This document shows positions 1-6,393 of a DNA stretch of 16,208 nt, one piece after another. Positions within the stretch are counted from its first letter, which is position 1. Each line of letters begins with the position of its first letter. Below the pieces are notes generated by a model, which was not told the origin of the DNA, searched no databases, and saw only the letters and a program-made list of their open reading frames with translations. Source of the DNA: an uncultured Collinsella sp. (GTDB lineage Bacteria > Actinomycetota > Coriobacteriia > Coriobacteriales > Coriobacteriaceae); the NCBI GenBank assembly GCA_900552185.1, contig URYT01000023.1, positions 1-16,208 on the forward strand, read 5' to 3'. The translations under genes were made by a program, and so were the position numbers.

Positions 1-638
1 GAGTAAGCGGCCTTGACCATGCCCGGGCCACCGGTGGCGAGGATGATGTCGACGTCGCGCATGACCATGTTAGTCAGCTCGATGGAGGGGACATCGACCC
101 AGCCGATGATGCCCTCGGGGGCGCCGGCCTTGACGGCGGCGTCAAGCACGAGCTTGGCGGCGGCGATGGTGCACTTGGCGGCAGCCGGGTGCGGGGAGAT
201 GATGATGGCGTTGCGGGTCTTCAGGCAGATCAGCGTCTTGAAGATCGCGGTGGAGGTGGGGTTGGTCGTCGGGATGACGGCGCCCACGATGCCGATGGGC
301 TCGGCGATCTTGGTGATGCCGTAAGCCTCGTCGCGCTCCAGGACACCACAGGTCTTGGTGTTCTTGTAAGCGTTGTAGATGTACTCTGCGGCGTAGTGGT
401 TCTTGATGACCTTGTCCTCAAGAACGCCGCGGCCGGTCTCCTCGATGGCCATCATCGCCAACGGGATACGAGCCTTGTTGGCGGCCATGGCGGCCTCATA
501 GAAGATCTTGTCGACCTGCTCCTGCGTGTACGTAGCAAAAAGCGCCTGGGCCTCTCGCATCTGAGCGAGCTTGGCCTCAAGCGCCTCTACGTTGTCCACA
601 ATTGCGGGAGTAGTGTTTTCCGGTGACTTTTTCACCAT
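1..638 (-). CDS. adhE: Bifunctional acetaldehyde-CoA/alcohol dehydrogenase AdhE, N-terminal part (3' end outside window)
   Basis: About 212 codons of the N-terminal CoA-dependent aldehyde dehydrogenase domain are present and the gene runs off the left edge. The family converts acetyl-CoA to acetaldehyde and, with a C-terminal iron alcohol dehydrogenase domain, to ethanol, regenerating NAD+ in fermentation. Seen: a short lysine-rich start (MVKKSPENTT), an ALDH helical N-terminus with EETGRGVLEDKVIKNHYAAEY near residues 66-86, the NAD-binding stretch EPIGIVGAVIPTTNPTSTAIFK (about 113-134) and ISPHPAAK (147-154), all typical of AdhE/EutE-like enzymes. The catalytic cysteine lies beyond the window. 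The start is ATG at 638-636, preceded by AAGGAG at 6 nt. The PTTNPTSTAIFK signature favours AdhE, but a monofunctional acetaldehyde dehydrogenase cannot be excluded because the C-terminal half is missing. Confidence 0.85.
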   Translation of the reverse strand, partial: MVKKSPENTTPAIVDNVEALEAKLAQMREAQALFATYTQEQVDKIFYEAAMAANKARIPLAMMAIEETGRGVLEDKVIKNHYAAEYIYNAYKNTKTCGVLERDEAYGITKIAEPIGIVGAVIPTTNPTSTAIFKTLICLKTRNAIIISPHPAAAKCTIAAAKLVLDAAVKAGAPEGIIGWVDVPSIELTNMVMRDVDIILATGGPGMVKAAY

Positions 639-678
639 TTGTGTCTCCTTGCGATCGGAGATTTACCCTACGCCTTGC

Positions 679-687
679 ATGATAGCA
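679..687 (-). promoter_or_regulatory. Extended -10 promoter element of adhE
   Basis: On the minus strand the sequence reads TGCTATCAT, an extended -10 (TGn plus TATCAT), about 40 nt upstream of the adhE ATG. No good -35 is visible at 17 nt, which is common for extended -10 promoters. It lies between the adhE start and the inverted repeat at 731-760. Confidence 0.5.
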
Positions 688-730
688 AGAAATTATTCGG
701 CGAACGGTAAGATTCCTCTAAAAGGCACAC

Positions 731-760
731 TAAAACGCTTCAATAAAATGAATCGTTTTA
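731..760. promoter_or_regulatory. Inverted repeat, candidate operator upstream of adhE
   Basis: The arms TAAAACGCTTCA (731-742) and TGAATCGTTTTA (749-760) are complementary over 12 bp with one mismatch and a 6-nt AT-rich spacer. It sits about 45-80 nt upstream of the adhE -10, where an activator or repressor could act. The arms do not match the Rex consensus. They only loosely resemble half of a catabolite-responsive (cre) site, so the cognate regulator is unknown. Confidence 0.45.
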
Positions 761-789
761 ACTAAAACTATCTGCCTGCTGCATCGCCC

Positions 790-1010
790 CGCTCATTGGG
801 TACAGACTCTCATGAGTATTTCAATGGGAAAACGGGACATCTGTTTGATAATCGCTATTCGCGGGTCGCGGTTGAGTTGGACACACAGGCGGTGCAGCTA
901 CTCGATTACATCCATTTCAATCCCGTGTAAGGTGCGTCCGACTCGCTCGAGGCGTACCGTTAGTTACAAGGCATACCAGCTGCGCTATGATCCCTTTGAC
1001 ATCTGCAAAC
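790..1010 (+). pseudogene. Remnant of a REP-associated (Y1/IS200-like) transposase, C-terminal part
   Basis: Reading the frame that ends at TAA 928-930 gives EYFNGKTGHLFDNRY (around 814-858) followed by a stretch ending LLDYIHFNPV. These match the conserved GH(L/V)F..RY and YIH.NPVKAG blocks of Y1 (RAYT) transposases. The next family block, YRWSSYxAY, survives as DSLEAYR in the same frame after the stop and SYKAYQ (around 963-980) in another frame. The gene is therefore broken by at least one stop and frameshifts. The N-terminal HUH half is absent and no start codon or RBS belongs to it. It lies between adhE and rpmB, transcribed against both. No flanking REP palindromes were recognised. Confidence 0.65.
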
Positions 1011-1039
1011 CCTCATATAAGTCTGTCCCCAATGAGTGC

Positions 1040-1071
1040 AAAAAGGCACCCTCATTGGGGAGGGCGCCTTT
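1040..1071 (-). terminator. Intrinsic terminator of rpmB
   Basis: On the minus strand a 12-bp stem AAAGGCGCCCTC / GAGGGTGCCTTT (1071-1060 with 1053-1042, one G-U pair) has a 6-nt loop and runs into five T residues (1044-1040). It lies about 70 nt downstream of the rpmB stop. On the plus strand the stem is weaker and has no T-run. Confidence 0.75.
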
Positions 1072-1139
1072 GGTAAGTTCTATGTGAACGCGAGGTCTTT
1101 GACCCGGAGAGTCCGAGGTACTTGTTGGTAAGACCTTAT

Positions 1140-1328
1140 TTAGGAGCGCGCAACCTTGCCGGACTTGAGGCAGGTGGAGCAAACGTTCATCTTGCGACGG
1201 TGACCATCGACGACGACGTAGACGCGCTGGATGTTGGGGCGGAACTTACGGTTGGTGACGCGGTGAGAGTGGCTGATGGAGCGACCGGCAACGGGGTGCT
1301 TACCGCAAACTTCGCAAACTTTGGACAT
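1140..1328 (-). CDS. rpmB: 50S ribosomal protein L28 (zinc-binding, C+ form)
   Basis: 62 residues, the usual length for bacterial L28. L28 is a structural protein of the large ribosomal subunit. It begins MSKVCEVCGKHPVAGRSISH and has two CxxC pairs (Cys5/Cys8 and Cys50/Cys53). This is the complete zinc-ribbon set of the C+ form, as opposed to Zur-regulated cysteine-less paralogues in some actinobacteria. The start is the ATG at 1328-1326 behind AAGGAGGG. Longer in-frame extensions upstream run through the leader and are not credible. It is monocistronic: a promoter lies upstream at 1383-1388 and a terminator downstream at 1040-1071. Confidence 0.96.
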   Translation of the reverse strand: MSKVCEVCGKHPVAGRSISHSHRVTNRKFRPNIQRVYVVVDGHRRKMNVCSTCLKSGKVARS

Positions 1329-1344
1329 AACTGACCCTCCTTGG

Positions 1345-1364
1345 GCGACAAACGAACATGTCGC
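1345..1364 (-). promoter_or_regulatory. Hairpin in the rpmB 5' leader
   Basis: On the minus strand GCGACA and TGTCGC arms (1364-1359 and 1350-1345) form a perfect 6-bp stem with an 8-nt loop. It lies inside the predicted 5' untranslated region, about 8 nt upstream of the rpmB Shine-Dalgarno. It could stabilise the mRNA or take part in autoregulation; neither is shown. Confidence 0.35.
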
Positions 1365-1382
1365 GTTAACAAACAAGCCTGA

Positions 1383-1391
1383 ACTATAGCA
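1383..1391 (-). promoter_or_regulatory. Extended -10 promoter of rpmB
   Basis: The minus strand reads GTGCTATAGT, an extended -10 (TG-n-TATAGT). The hexamer at 1388-1383 implies a transcript starting near 1376 with a leader of about 48 nt. The same ten bases recur in front of rpsT (14070-14079). Confidence 0.6.
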
Positions 1392-1619
1392 CAGAAGCAG
1401 CTCCCTGTGCGTAATCTACACAGAGATATTCCTCTTTTGGCGATAGTGCTCACGCCACGGCCCTGGACGTAGATCCGATTTGCGTGCAGCAGAGGGGATT
1501 ATGCCAGCTCGTGCGTGCGTTTTCAAGCTCGTCCCACAAATATATATAGGTTTATGGAGCATTGGGCTCCGTTTACGGATTGCTCTGTATTTATGCTCGC
1601 AATTAAGCTCGAGGTTGGC

Positions 1620-1625
1620 TACACT
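1620..1625 (+). promoter_or_regulatory. Possible -10 of the pyr operon promoter
   Basis: TACACT at 1620-1625 lies just upstream of the structured leader. It would start transcription near 1632, so that the three leader hairpins are included. The hexamer 17 nt upstream (TCGCAA) is a poor -35, so the assignment is tentative. The 1450-1620 stretch before it has AT-rich patches (TATATATAGG near 1540) and a small GGAGC/GCTCC hairpin near 1556-1570, but no gene. Confidence 0.3.
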
Positions 1626-1642
1626 ATCCCTTGACCATTAAA

Positions 1643-1758
1643 GGGGTACGAGATACCCACATGGAATTACATTGCTGCCAAAGAGCAGCCCTTCCTGTGG
1701 GTGTCTGGTCCGCTTTGAGCGGTCGGGCATCTATTTTTTTGACTGTGTCAGCAGTCAA
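1643..1758 (+). promoter_or_regulatory. pyr operon leader: competing hairpins (attenuator)
   Basis: Three mutually exclusive structures are visible. (1) GGGTA 1644-1648 pairs with TACCC 1654-1658 around a 5-nt loop. (2) AGATACCCACA 1651-1661 pairs with TGTGGGTGTCT 1696-1706 (11 bp, one G-U), enclosing an inner hairpin GCTGC 1674-1678 / GCAGC 1685-1689. (3) The terminator stem starts at 1702. Structure 1 uses the left arm of 2, and 2 uses the left foot of 3. This is the anti-antiterminator / antiterminator / terminator order of PyrR-type attenuation. A further IR, TTGACTG 1739-1745 / CAGTCAA 1752-1758, follows the T-run. The classic Bacillus PyrR loop consensus is not obvious, so the ligand is inferred from the adjacent pyrR. 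Confidence 0.65.
1702..1740 (+). terminator. Leader intrinsic terminator (attenuator) before pyrR
   Basis: The core stem is CCGCT 1710-1714 / AGCGG 1718-1722 with a TTG loop. It is extended by TGTCTG 1702-1707 / CGGGCA 1724-1729 with G-U pairs and a small internal irregularity, then a run of seven T (1734-1740). It ends about 40 nt upstream of the pyrR ATG, so it would stop transcription before the operon. Confidence 0.7.
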
Positions 1759-1779
1759 GACATGTGAGGAAGGAGATCG

Positions 1780-2364
1780 ATGGGCACGACTTCCCCCAAG
1801 GCGGTCATCATGGACGAGACCGCCGTCAATCGAGCAATGACCCGCATCGCGCACGAGATTCTCGAGCGCAACGAGGGCTGTGAAGACCTCGCTCTGGTCG
1901 GCATCGTCACGCGCGGCGACCTTCTGGCAAAGAAGCTCGCCGAGGAGATCAAGGAGATCGAGGGCGTCGACGTTCCGCTCGGCAGCCTGGACATCAGCTT
2001 CTACCGCGATGACTATGCGACCAATTTCGCTCCCGCGATCCACGCTACCAACATTCCCTTCAGCGTCGACGGCAAGCGCGTCGTGCTGGTGGACGACATC
2101 CTGTATACGGGCCGTACCATCCGCGCCGCTCTCGACGCCGTCATGGACCTGGGCCGTCCGAGCCGCATTGAGCTGGCAGTCCTCGTTGACCGCGGCCACC
2201 GCGAGCTCCCCATCTCGCCGGACTTTGTCGGCAAGAACGTTCCCTCGTCGCATGAGGAGAACGTGCACCTATATATGAAGGAAGTCGACGGCCACACCGC
2301 TGTCGAGATTAATGACGTCGCGCCGGGTTCCCACGTGGGCTCCGCGCCGCTGGGAGGTGAGTAG
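1780..2364 (+). CDS. pyrR: Bifunctional pyr operon regulator / uracil phosphoribosyltransferase PyrR
   Basis: 194 residues, close to the usual 180-190 of PyrR. The family binds pyr leader RNA in response to UMP/UTP and 5-phosphoribosyl-1-diphosphate (PRPP), and has side activity making UMP from uracil and PRPP. Seen: the PRPP-binding loop VVLVDDILYTGRT at residues 101-113, the family motif LVDRGHRELPI near 135-145, and DISFYRDDY at 71-79 in the type I phosphoribosyltransferase fold. The start is ATG at 1780 with GAAGGAG 6-12 nt upstream. It is the first gene of the operon and lies directly behind the leader attenuator, the classic position for an autoregulated pyrR. The C-terminal tail of about 15 residues (GSHVGSAPLGGE) is a little longer than usual. 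In mycobacteria PyrR acts on translation, but the T-run here argues for transcription attenuation. Confidence 0.95.
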   Translation: MGTTSPKAVIMDETAVNRAMTRIAHEILERNEGCEDLALVGIVTRGDLLAKKLAEEIKEIEGVDVPLGSLDISFYRDDYATNFAPAIHATNIPFSVDGKRVVLVDDILYTGRTIRAALDAVMDLGRPSRIELAVLVDRGHRELPISPDFVGKNVPSSHEENVHLYMKEVDGHTAVEINDVAPGSHVGSAPLGGE

Positions 2365-2368
2365 TACC

Positions 2369-3313
2369 GTGGCGTTCAACCATAAGCACCTGATCGACAT
2401 TACCGAGTACTCCGAAGAGGATATCAAGCTCATCCTCGAGACCGCCAAGGCGTTCTCCGAGGTCAACGAGCGTGCCATCAAGAAGGTCCCCACGCTCAAG
2501 GGCAAGACCATCGTCAACATGTTCAACGAGCCCTCGACGCGCACCCGCAGCTCTTTCGAGCTCGCCGAGAAGCGTCTTTCGGCCGACTGTCTTAACTTTG
2601 GCGGCTCCTCGACCTCCACGGTCAAGGGCGAGAGCCTCGTCGACACCGTTGAGACCCTCAACGCTTATAAGATCGACTGCATTGTCGTGCGCGACAAGCA
2701 CGCCGGCGCTCCCTACATCGTCACGCAGAACTCGCCCGCAAGCGTCATCTGCGCCGGTGACGGCAAGCACAACCATCCTACGCAGGCCCTGCTCGACCTG
2801 TACACCATCTGGGAGCACAAGGGTGACTTCCACGGTCTGAAGGTCGCCGTCGTCGGCGATATCGCCCACTCCCGCGTTTGCGGCTCGCTGATCCCCGCCC
2901 TTAAGATCATGGGCTGTGAGACCTACGCCGTCGCCCCCGGCACGCTGCTGCCGCCGTCGCCCGAGGTCCTGGGCTGCGACCACGTGACGAGCGACCTCGA
3001 TTCCGTCCTGCCCGAGCTGGACGTCGTCTACATGCTGCGCGTGCAACAGGAGCGCCTCGAGGGTGCCCCGTTCCCGACCATTCGCGAGTACCACAAGCTC
3101 TTCGGCCTGACCAAGGACCGCGAGAAGCTCATGAAGCCCGACGCGATCATCTGCCACCCGGGCCCCATCAACCGCGGCGTCGAGTTCGACTCCTATATGG
3201 CCGACCACCCGCAACGCTCCGTCATCCTGGAGCAGGTCTACGCCGGTATCTGCGTGCGTATGGCTATCCTGTATCTGCTGCTTGGAGGTGCCGATAATGG
3301 CCTTGCTTCTTAA
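2369..3313 (+). CDS. pyrB: Aspartate carbamoyltransferase catalytic subunit
   Basis: 314 residues, normal for the catalytic chain. It condenses carbamoyl phosphate with aspartate to N-carbamoyl-aspartate, the first committed step of pyrimidine synthesis. Seen: carbamoyl-phosphate motif STRTRSSFE at 56-64, the mobile loop SSTSTVKGESL at 80-90, HPTQALLD at 136-143 and HPGPINRG at 263-270. The start is GTG 2369, chosen because GGGAGGTGA (2352-2360) sits 8 nt upstream and the protein then begins at the family's usual N-terminus. An in-frame ATG at 2312 lies inside pyrR without an RBS. It begins 5 nt after the pyrR stop, and its end overlaps pyrC by 17 nt. No regulatory chain pyrI is seen, so the enzyme is probably an unregulated trimer or forms a complex with PyrC. 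Confidence 0.96.
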   Translation: MAFNHKHLIDITEYSEEDIKLILETAKAFSEVNERAIKKVPTLKGKTIVNMFNEPSTRTRSSFELAEKRLSADCLNFGGSSTSTVKGESLVDTVETLNAYKIDCIVVRDKHAGAPYIVTQNSPASVICAGDGKHNHPTQALLDLYTIWEHKGDFHGLKVAVVGDIAHSRVCGSLIPALKIMGCETYAVAPGTLLPPSPEVLGCDHVTSDLDSVLPELDVVYMLRVQQERLEGAPFPTIREYHKLFGLTKDREKLMKPDAIICHPGPINRGVEFDSYMADHPQRSVILEQVYAGICVRMAILYLLLGGADNGLAS

Positions 3314-4586
3314 GAATGCCCACGTCGTCGACCCGTCCGTCGAGCTTGACGGTGTCGTTGACGTCCTGATCGACGGCGACAAGATCGCCGAGGTCGGCGA
3401 GAATCTCGCCGTCGAGGGGGCCGAGGTCCGCGACCTTTCCGGCAAGTACCTCGTCCCCGGCCTGGTGGACATGCACGTTCACCTTCGCGAGCCCGGCTAC
3501 GAGGTCAAAGAGGACATCGAGAGCGGCACCCGCGCAGCTGCCAAGGGCGGCTTTACCGGCGTGTGCGCCATGCCCAACACCGATCCCGTCACCGATAACG
3601 GCACTGTCGTGGAGTTCGTCAAGTCCCGCGCTGCCGAGGTCGGCCACTGCCGCGTCTATCCGTCGGGCGCCATGACCCGCGGTCTTAAGGGCGAGGCCAT
3701 GTCCGAGATGGGCGATATGGTCGCCCACGGCGCCGTCGCCTTCACTGACGACGGTCGCGGCGTGCAGGGCGCGGGCATGCTCCGTCGCTGCATGGACTAC
3801 GGCAAGATGTTCGGCAAGGTCTTTATGAGCCACTGCCAGGACGAGGATCTGGTCGGCCACGGCCAGATCAACGAGGGCAAGGTCTCGACCCGTCTGGCCC
3901 TCGAAGGCTGGCCGGCCGCCGGTGAGGAGCTTCAGATCGCCCGCGATATCGAGATTGCCAAACTGACCGGTGCTAAGCTGCACATCCAGCACATCTCCAC
4001 CGCTCACGGCCTCGAGCTCGTGCGTGCCGGTAAGGCCGCCGGTGTCCAGGTGACCTGCGAGGCCACTCCGCACCACATGTTCCTGACCGAGAACGACCTG
4101 GACGAGACTTACAACACCTCGCTCAAGGTCAATCCGCCGCTGCGTACCGACGAGGACGCCGAAGCCATCCGTCAGGGTGTCATCGACGGCACCGTCGACG
4201 TGATCGTCACCGACCACGCTCCGCACACCCCGTGGGAGAAGGCCCGCGAGTTCGAGCTCGCGCCCTTTGGCATGATCGGTCTCGAGACCTCTTTGTCGCT
4301 CGTGCTCACCGAGCTGGTCAACACAGGCAAGATGAGCATGGGCCGCATGGTCGAGCTCATGGCCATCAAGCCGCGCGAGATCCTGGGCCTCGACCAGGTT
4401 CAGGTCAAGGCGGGCTCTGTTGCCGACCTGACCGTGTTTGACCCCTCCGCAACCTGGACGGTTGGCGAGGACGGTTACGAGTCGCGCGCCGAGAACTCCG
4501 GTTTTGCCGGCCGCACGCTCACCGGTCGTGCCACCGATGTGTTTGTCGGCGGTAAGCAGACTCTTTCCGACGGCTGCATCTGCTAG
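3297..4586 (+). CDS. pyrC: Dihydroorotase (type I)
   Basis: 429 residues, typical of type I bacterial dihydroorotases of about 425 residues. It cyclises carbamoyl-aspartate to dihydroorotate using two metal ions. Seen: the amidohydrolase metal motif VDMHVHLREPG (His60, His62), MPNTDP at 92-97, TDDG with Asp at about 151-152, MSHCQD with His179, IQHIST with His232, and the catalytic VTDHAPH with Asp306. The start is ATG 3297 behind GGAGG (3284-3288), inside the end of pyrB; an upstream in-frame start at 3282 lacks an RBS. The overlap with pyrB suggests translational coupling, and type I enzymes are known to associate with PyrB in some bacteria. A terminator-like hairpin follows the stop. Confidence 0.96.
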   Translation: MALLLKNAHVVDPSVELDGVVDVLIDGDKIAEVGENLAVEGAEVRDLSGKYLVPGLVDMHVHLREPGYEVKEDIESGTRAAAKGGFTGVCAMPNTDPVTDNGTVVEFVKSRAAEVGHCRVYPSGAMTRGLKGEAMSEMGDMVAHGAVAFTDDGRGVQGAGMLRRCMDYGKMFGKVFMSHCQDEDLVGHGQINEGKVSTRLALEGWPAAGEELQIARDIEIAKLTGAKLHIQHISTAHGLELVRAGKAAGVQVTCEATPHHMFLTENDLDETYNTSLKVNPPLRTDEDAEAIRQGVIDGTVDVIVTDHAPHTPWEKAREFELAPFGMIGLETSLSLVLTELVNTGKMSMGRMVELMAIKPREILGLDQVQVKAGSVADLTVFDPSATWTVGEDGYESRAENSGFAGRTLTGRATDVFVGGKQTLSDGCIC

Positions 4587-4606
4587 CATAGCTTTATCGC
4601 TTTTGT

Positions 4607-4645
4607 GCGCGGCGCCCTTGCGGTGCCGCGCTTTCTATTCTTTTA
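4607..4645 (+). terminator. Terminator-like hairpin between pyrC and pyrK
   Basis: GCGCGGCGCC (4607-4616) pairs with GGTGCCGCGC (4622-4631) over 10 bp with one G-U, a 5-nt loop, then a T-rich tract TTTCTATTCTTTT. It lies 20 nt after the pyrC stop inside an otherwise continuous operon. It may cause partial termination or protect the upstream mRNA. Confidence 0.6.
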
Positions 4646-4647
4646 GA

Positions 4648-4663
4648 CCATGCAACCGCATGG
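4648..4663 (+). promoter_or_regulatory. Small hairpin just before the pyrK ribosome binding site
   Basis: CCATGC (4648-4653) and GCATGG (4658-4663) form a perfect 6-bp stem with an AACC loop, about 6 nt before the Shine-Dalgarno TTGGAG of pyrK. It could influence pyrK initiation; function unknown. Confidence 0.3.
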
Positions 4664-4678
4664 GGGATTGGAGCGTCT

Positions 4679-5470
4679 ATGCCCACACCTTCCACTGCAC
4701 GCATGCACGACTTCGAGGTCGTCTCGAACCGGGAGATCGCCGACGGCATCTTCTCGCTCGTCATCTCGGCCCCCAAGCTTGCAAGTGCGCTCAAGCCCGG
4801 TCAGTTTGTGAACATCGCCGTACCCGGCGATGCGTCCTCGCTGCTTCGCGTGCCCCTGAGCTACTACCGCGCCGATGCCGAGGCCGGCACCGTCGAGCTG
4901 TGGTACGCCGTCGTGGGCGATGATACCCGTCGTTTGTCCCAGATGGGCCCTGGCTCCACCTCTAACCTGCTGGGCCCCGGTGGCCGTGGCTGGATGGCGC
5001 CCGAGGGCACCAGGAAGGCCCTGCTCGTCGCCGGTGGCATCGGCGTTCCGCCTGTGCTGTGTCTTTCCGGCATGCTTGCCGAGCAGGGTGTTGATGTGGA
5101 CGTGTGCTTGGGCTTTGGTACTGCTACCAAGGCTGTGGGTGTCGATGAGTTCCGCGCGCTGGGCGCCACGGTTAACGTGTGCACCGATGACGGCACGCTC
5201 GGCACGCATGGTTTTTGCACCGACCCGGCAGCCGAGCTGCTCGGCGAGGGCGGCTACGACTACGTCGCCAGCTGCGGCCCCGCCGTCATGATGAAGAAGG
5301 TCGCTGCTGCTGCCGCCGAGGCCGGTGCGTACTGCGAGGTGTCGCTCGAGCGCATGATGAGCTGCGGCTTTGGCGCCTGCAACACCTGCAACGTCGAGAC
5401 GGTCGACGGTATGAAGGGCGCCTGCATGTGCGGCCCCGTGTTCGATGCTTCCAAGGTGGTGGTCTTCTAG
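4679..5470 (+). CDS. pyrK: Dihydroorotate dehydrogenase B, electron-transfer (FAD/[2Fe-2S]) subunit
   Basis: 263 residues, matching PyrK (about 255-265). It passes electrons from dihydroorotate, through the PyrD FMN, to NAD+. Seen: an N-terminal ferredoxin-reductase-like beta barrel with the FAD motif RVPLSYY (57-63), the NAD-binding start LLVAGGIGVPP (115-125), and a C-terminal [2Fe-2S] site with Cys229, Cys234, Cys237 and a fourth cysteine at 249 or 251. The start is ATG 4679 with GGAG 5 nt upstream; a second ATG at residue 9 is possible. It lies 92 nt downstream of pyrC, behind two hairpins, and its stop overlaps the pyrD GTG (TAGTG). Confidence 0.95.
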   Translation: MPTPSTARMHDFEVVSNREIADGIFSLVISAPKLASALKPGQFVNIAVPGDASSLLRVPLSYYRADAEAGTVELWYAVVGDDTRRLSQMGPGSTSNLLGPGGRGWMAPEGTRKALLVAGGIGVPPVLCLSGMLAEQGVDVDVCLGFGTATKAVGVDEFRALGATVNVCTDDGTLGTHGFCTDPAAELLGEGGYDYVASCGPAVMMKKVAAAAAEAGAYCEVSLERMMSCGFGACNTCNVETVDGMKGACMCGPVFDASKVVVF

Positions 5471-6393
5471 TGGGTACCGTGAACATGGCCGTCGATTTCG
5501 GCGGCGTCAAGATGCAAAACCCCATCAACACCGCAGCCGGTACCTTCGGCTACGGTTGGCAGTTCCAGAACTTCTTCGATGTTTCCCAGCTGGGCGCCAT
5601 CACCACTAAGGGCTGCGCCGCCGAGCCCTGGCCGGGCAACCCTGCGCCCCGCATGGCCGAGATTCCCGGCGGTATGATCAACTCCGTGGGCCTGCAGAAC
5701 CCCGGTGTCGCCGCCTTCGCTCGTGAGTCCGGCCCGTGGCTCGAGCAGCTGTCCAAGGACGGTTGCCAGGTCATTTGTCAGGTTGCTGGCCACTCCGTTG
5801 ACGAGTTTGTGCGCGCGCTCGAGATGTATGTCGAGCTATGCCCCTGGGCTGCCGGCTATGAGATCAACGTGAGCTGCCCCAACATCGCCGCCGGCGGTGC
5901 CGCCATGGGCTCTACGCCCGAGGGCGCTTCTTCCGTCATGGCCGCCTGCCGCAAGGTGACCGATAAGCCGCTGTTCGTCAAGATGGCTCCGGTTAATGTC
6001 GCCGAGATTGCCAAGGCACTCGAGGCCGCCGGCGCCGACGGCCTTTCGGTCATTAACTCAATCCAGGGCATGGCCATCGACGTTCATACCCGTAAGTCCC
6101 GCGTGGCCAAGCCCAAGGGCGGCCTTTCGGGCCCGCTGTGTCACCACATCGCCGTGCGTATGGTCTGGGAGGTTGCCCAGGCCGTCGATATCCCCATCAA
6201 CGGTGTCGGCGGCGTCATGACCGGCGAGGATGCGGCCGAGTTTATCCTGGCTGGCGCTACCTGCGTGTCGGTCGGCATGGCCAACTTCGTCGATCCATGC
6301 GCTTCGCTCAAGATCGCGCACGAGCTCGAGGCCTGGGCTGAGTCCCAGGGCGTGAAGGACATCAACGAGCTGGTAGGTGCTTTCGAATGCTAG
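5470..6393 (+). CDS. pyrD: Dihydroorotate dehydrogenase B, catalytic (FMN) subunit, class 1B
   Basis: 307 residues, usual for class 1 dihydroorotate dehydrogenases. It oxidises dihydroorotate to orotate in the cytoplasm as the PyrD2K2 complex, with NAD+ as acceptor. Seen: TAAGTFGYG (21-29), TTKG with Lys47, NSVGLQNPG (71-79), the active-site cysteine motif NVSCPN with Cys136 (class 1 base), GGLSGP (217-222) and the FMN-phosphate loop GVGGV (245-249). The adjacent pyrK identifies it as class 1B. Start GTG 5470 is preferred: it overlaps the pyrK stop and has AAGGTGG about 10 nt upstream. GTG 5479 and ATG 5485 are alternatives. The end overlaps pyrF by 7 nt. Confidence 0.95.
   Translation: MGTVNMAVDFGGVKMQNPINTAAGTFGYGWQFQNFFDVSQLGAITTKGCAAEPWPGNPAPRMAEIPGGMINSVGLQNPGVAAFARESGPWLEQLSKDGCQVICQVAGHSVDEFVRALEMYVELCPWAAGYEINVSCPNIAAGGAAMGSTPEGASSVMAACRKVTDKPLFVKMAPVNVAEIAKALEAAGADGLSVINSIQGMAIDVHTRKSRVAKPKGGLSGPLCHHIAVRMVWEVAQAVDIPINGVGGVMTGEDAAEFILAGATCVSVGMANFVDPCASLKIAHELEAWAESQGVKDINELVGAFEC

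Noticed and set aside
1093..1136. AGGTCTT/AAGACCT inverted repeat just after rpmB
   Set aside because: Only 7 bp around a 30-nt loop with no T-run; the stronger terminator at 1040-1071 accounts for the 3' end.
1739..1767. TTGACT after the leader T-run as a second pyrR promoter -35
   Set aside because: The bases 17 nt downstream (ATGTGA) are not a -10; the TTGACTG/CAGTCAA repeat is better read as a hairpin.
2309..3472. A 387-codon antisense frame across pyrB/pyrC
   Set aside because: Mirror of two certain genes, low-complexity composition, no start signal.
3264..4589. A 441-codon open frame antisense to pyrC
   Set aside because: pyrC has all catalytic motifs; the antisense frame is open only because of GC-biased third positions and has no RBS or recognisable domain.
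5215..5469. Upstream extension of the pyrD reading frame inside pyrK
   Set aside because: Arg-rich out-of-frame translation of pyrK; GTG 5470 with an RBS gives the family N-terminus.
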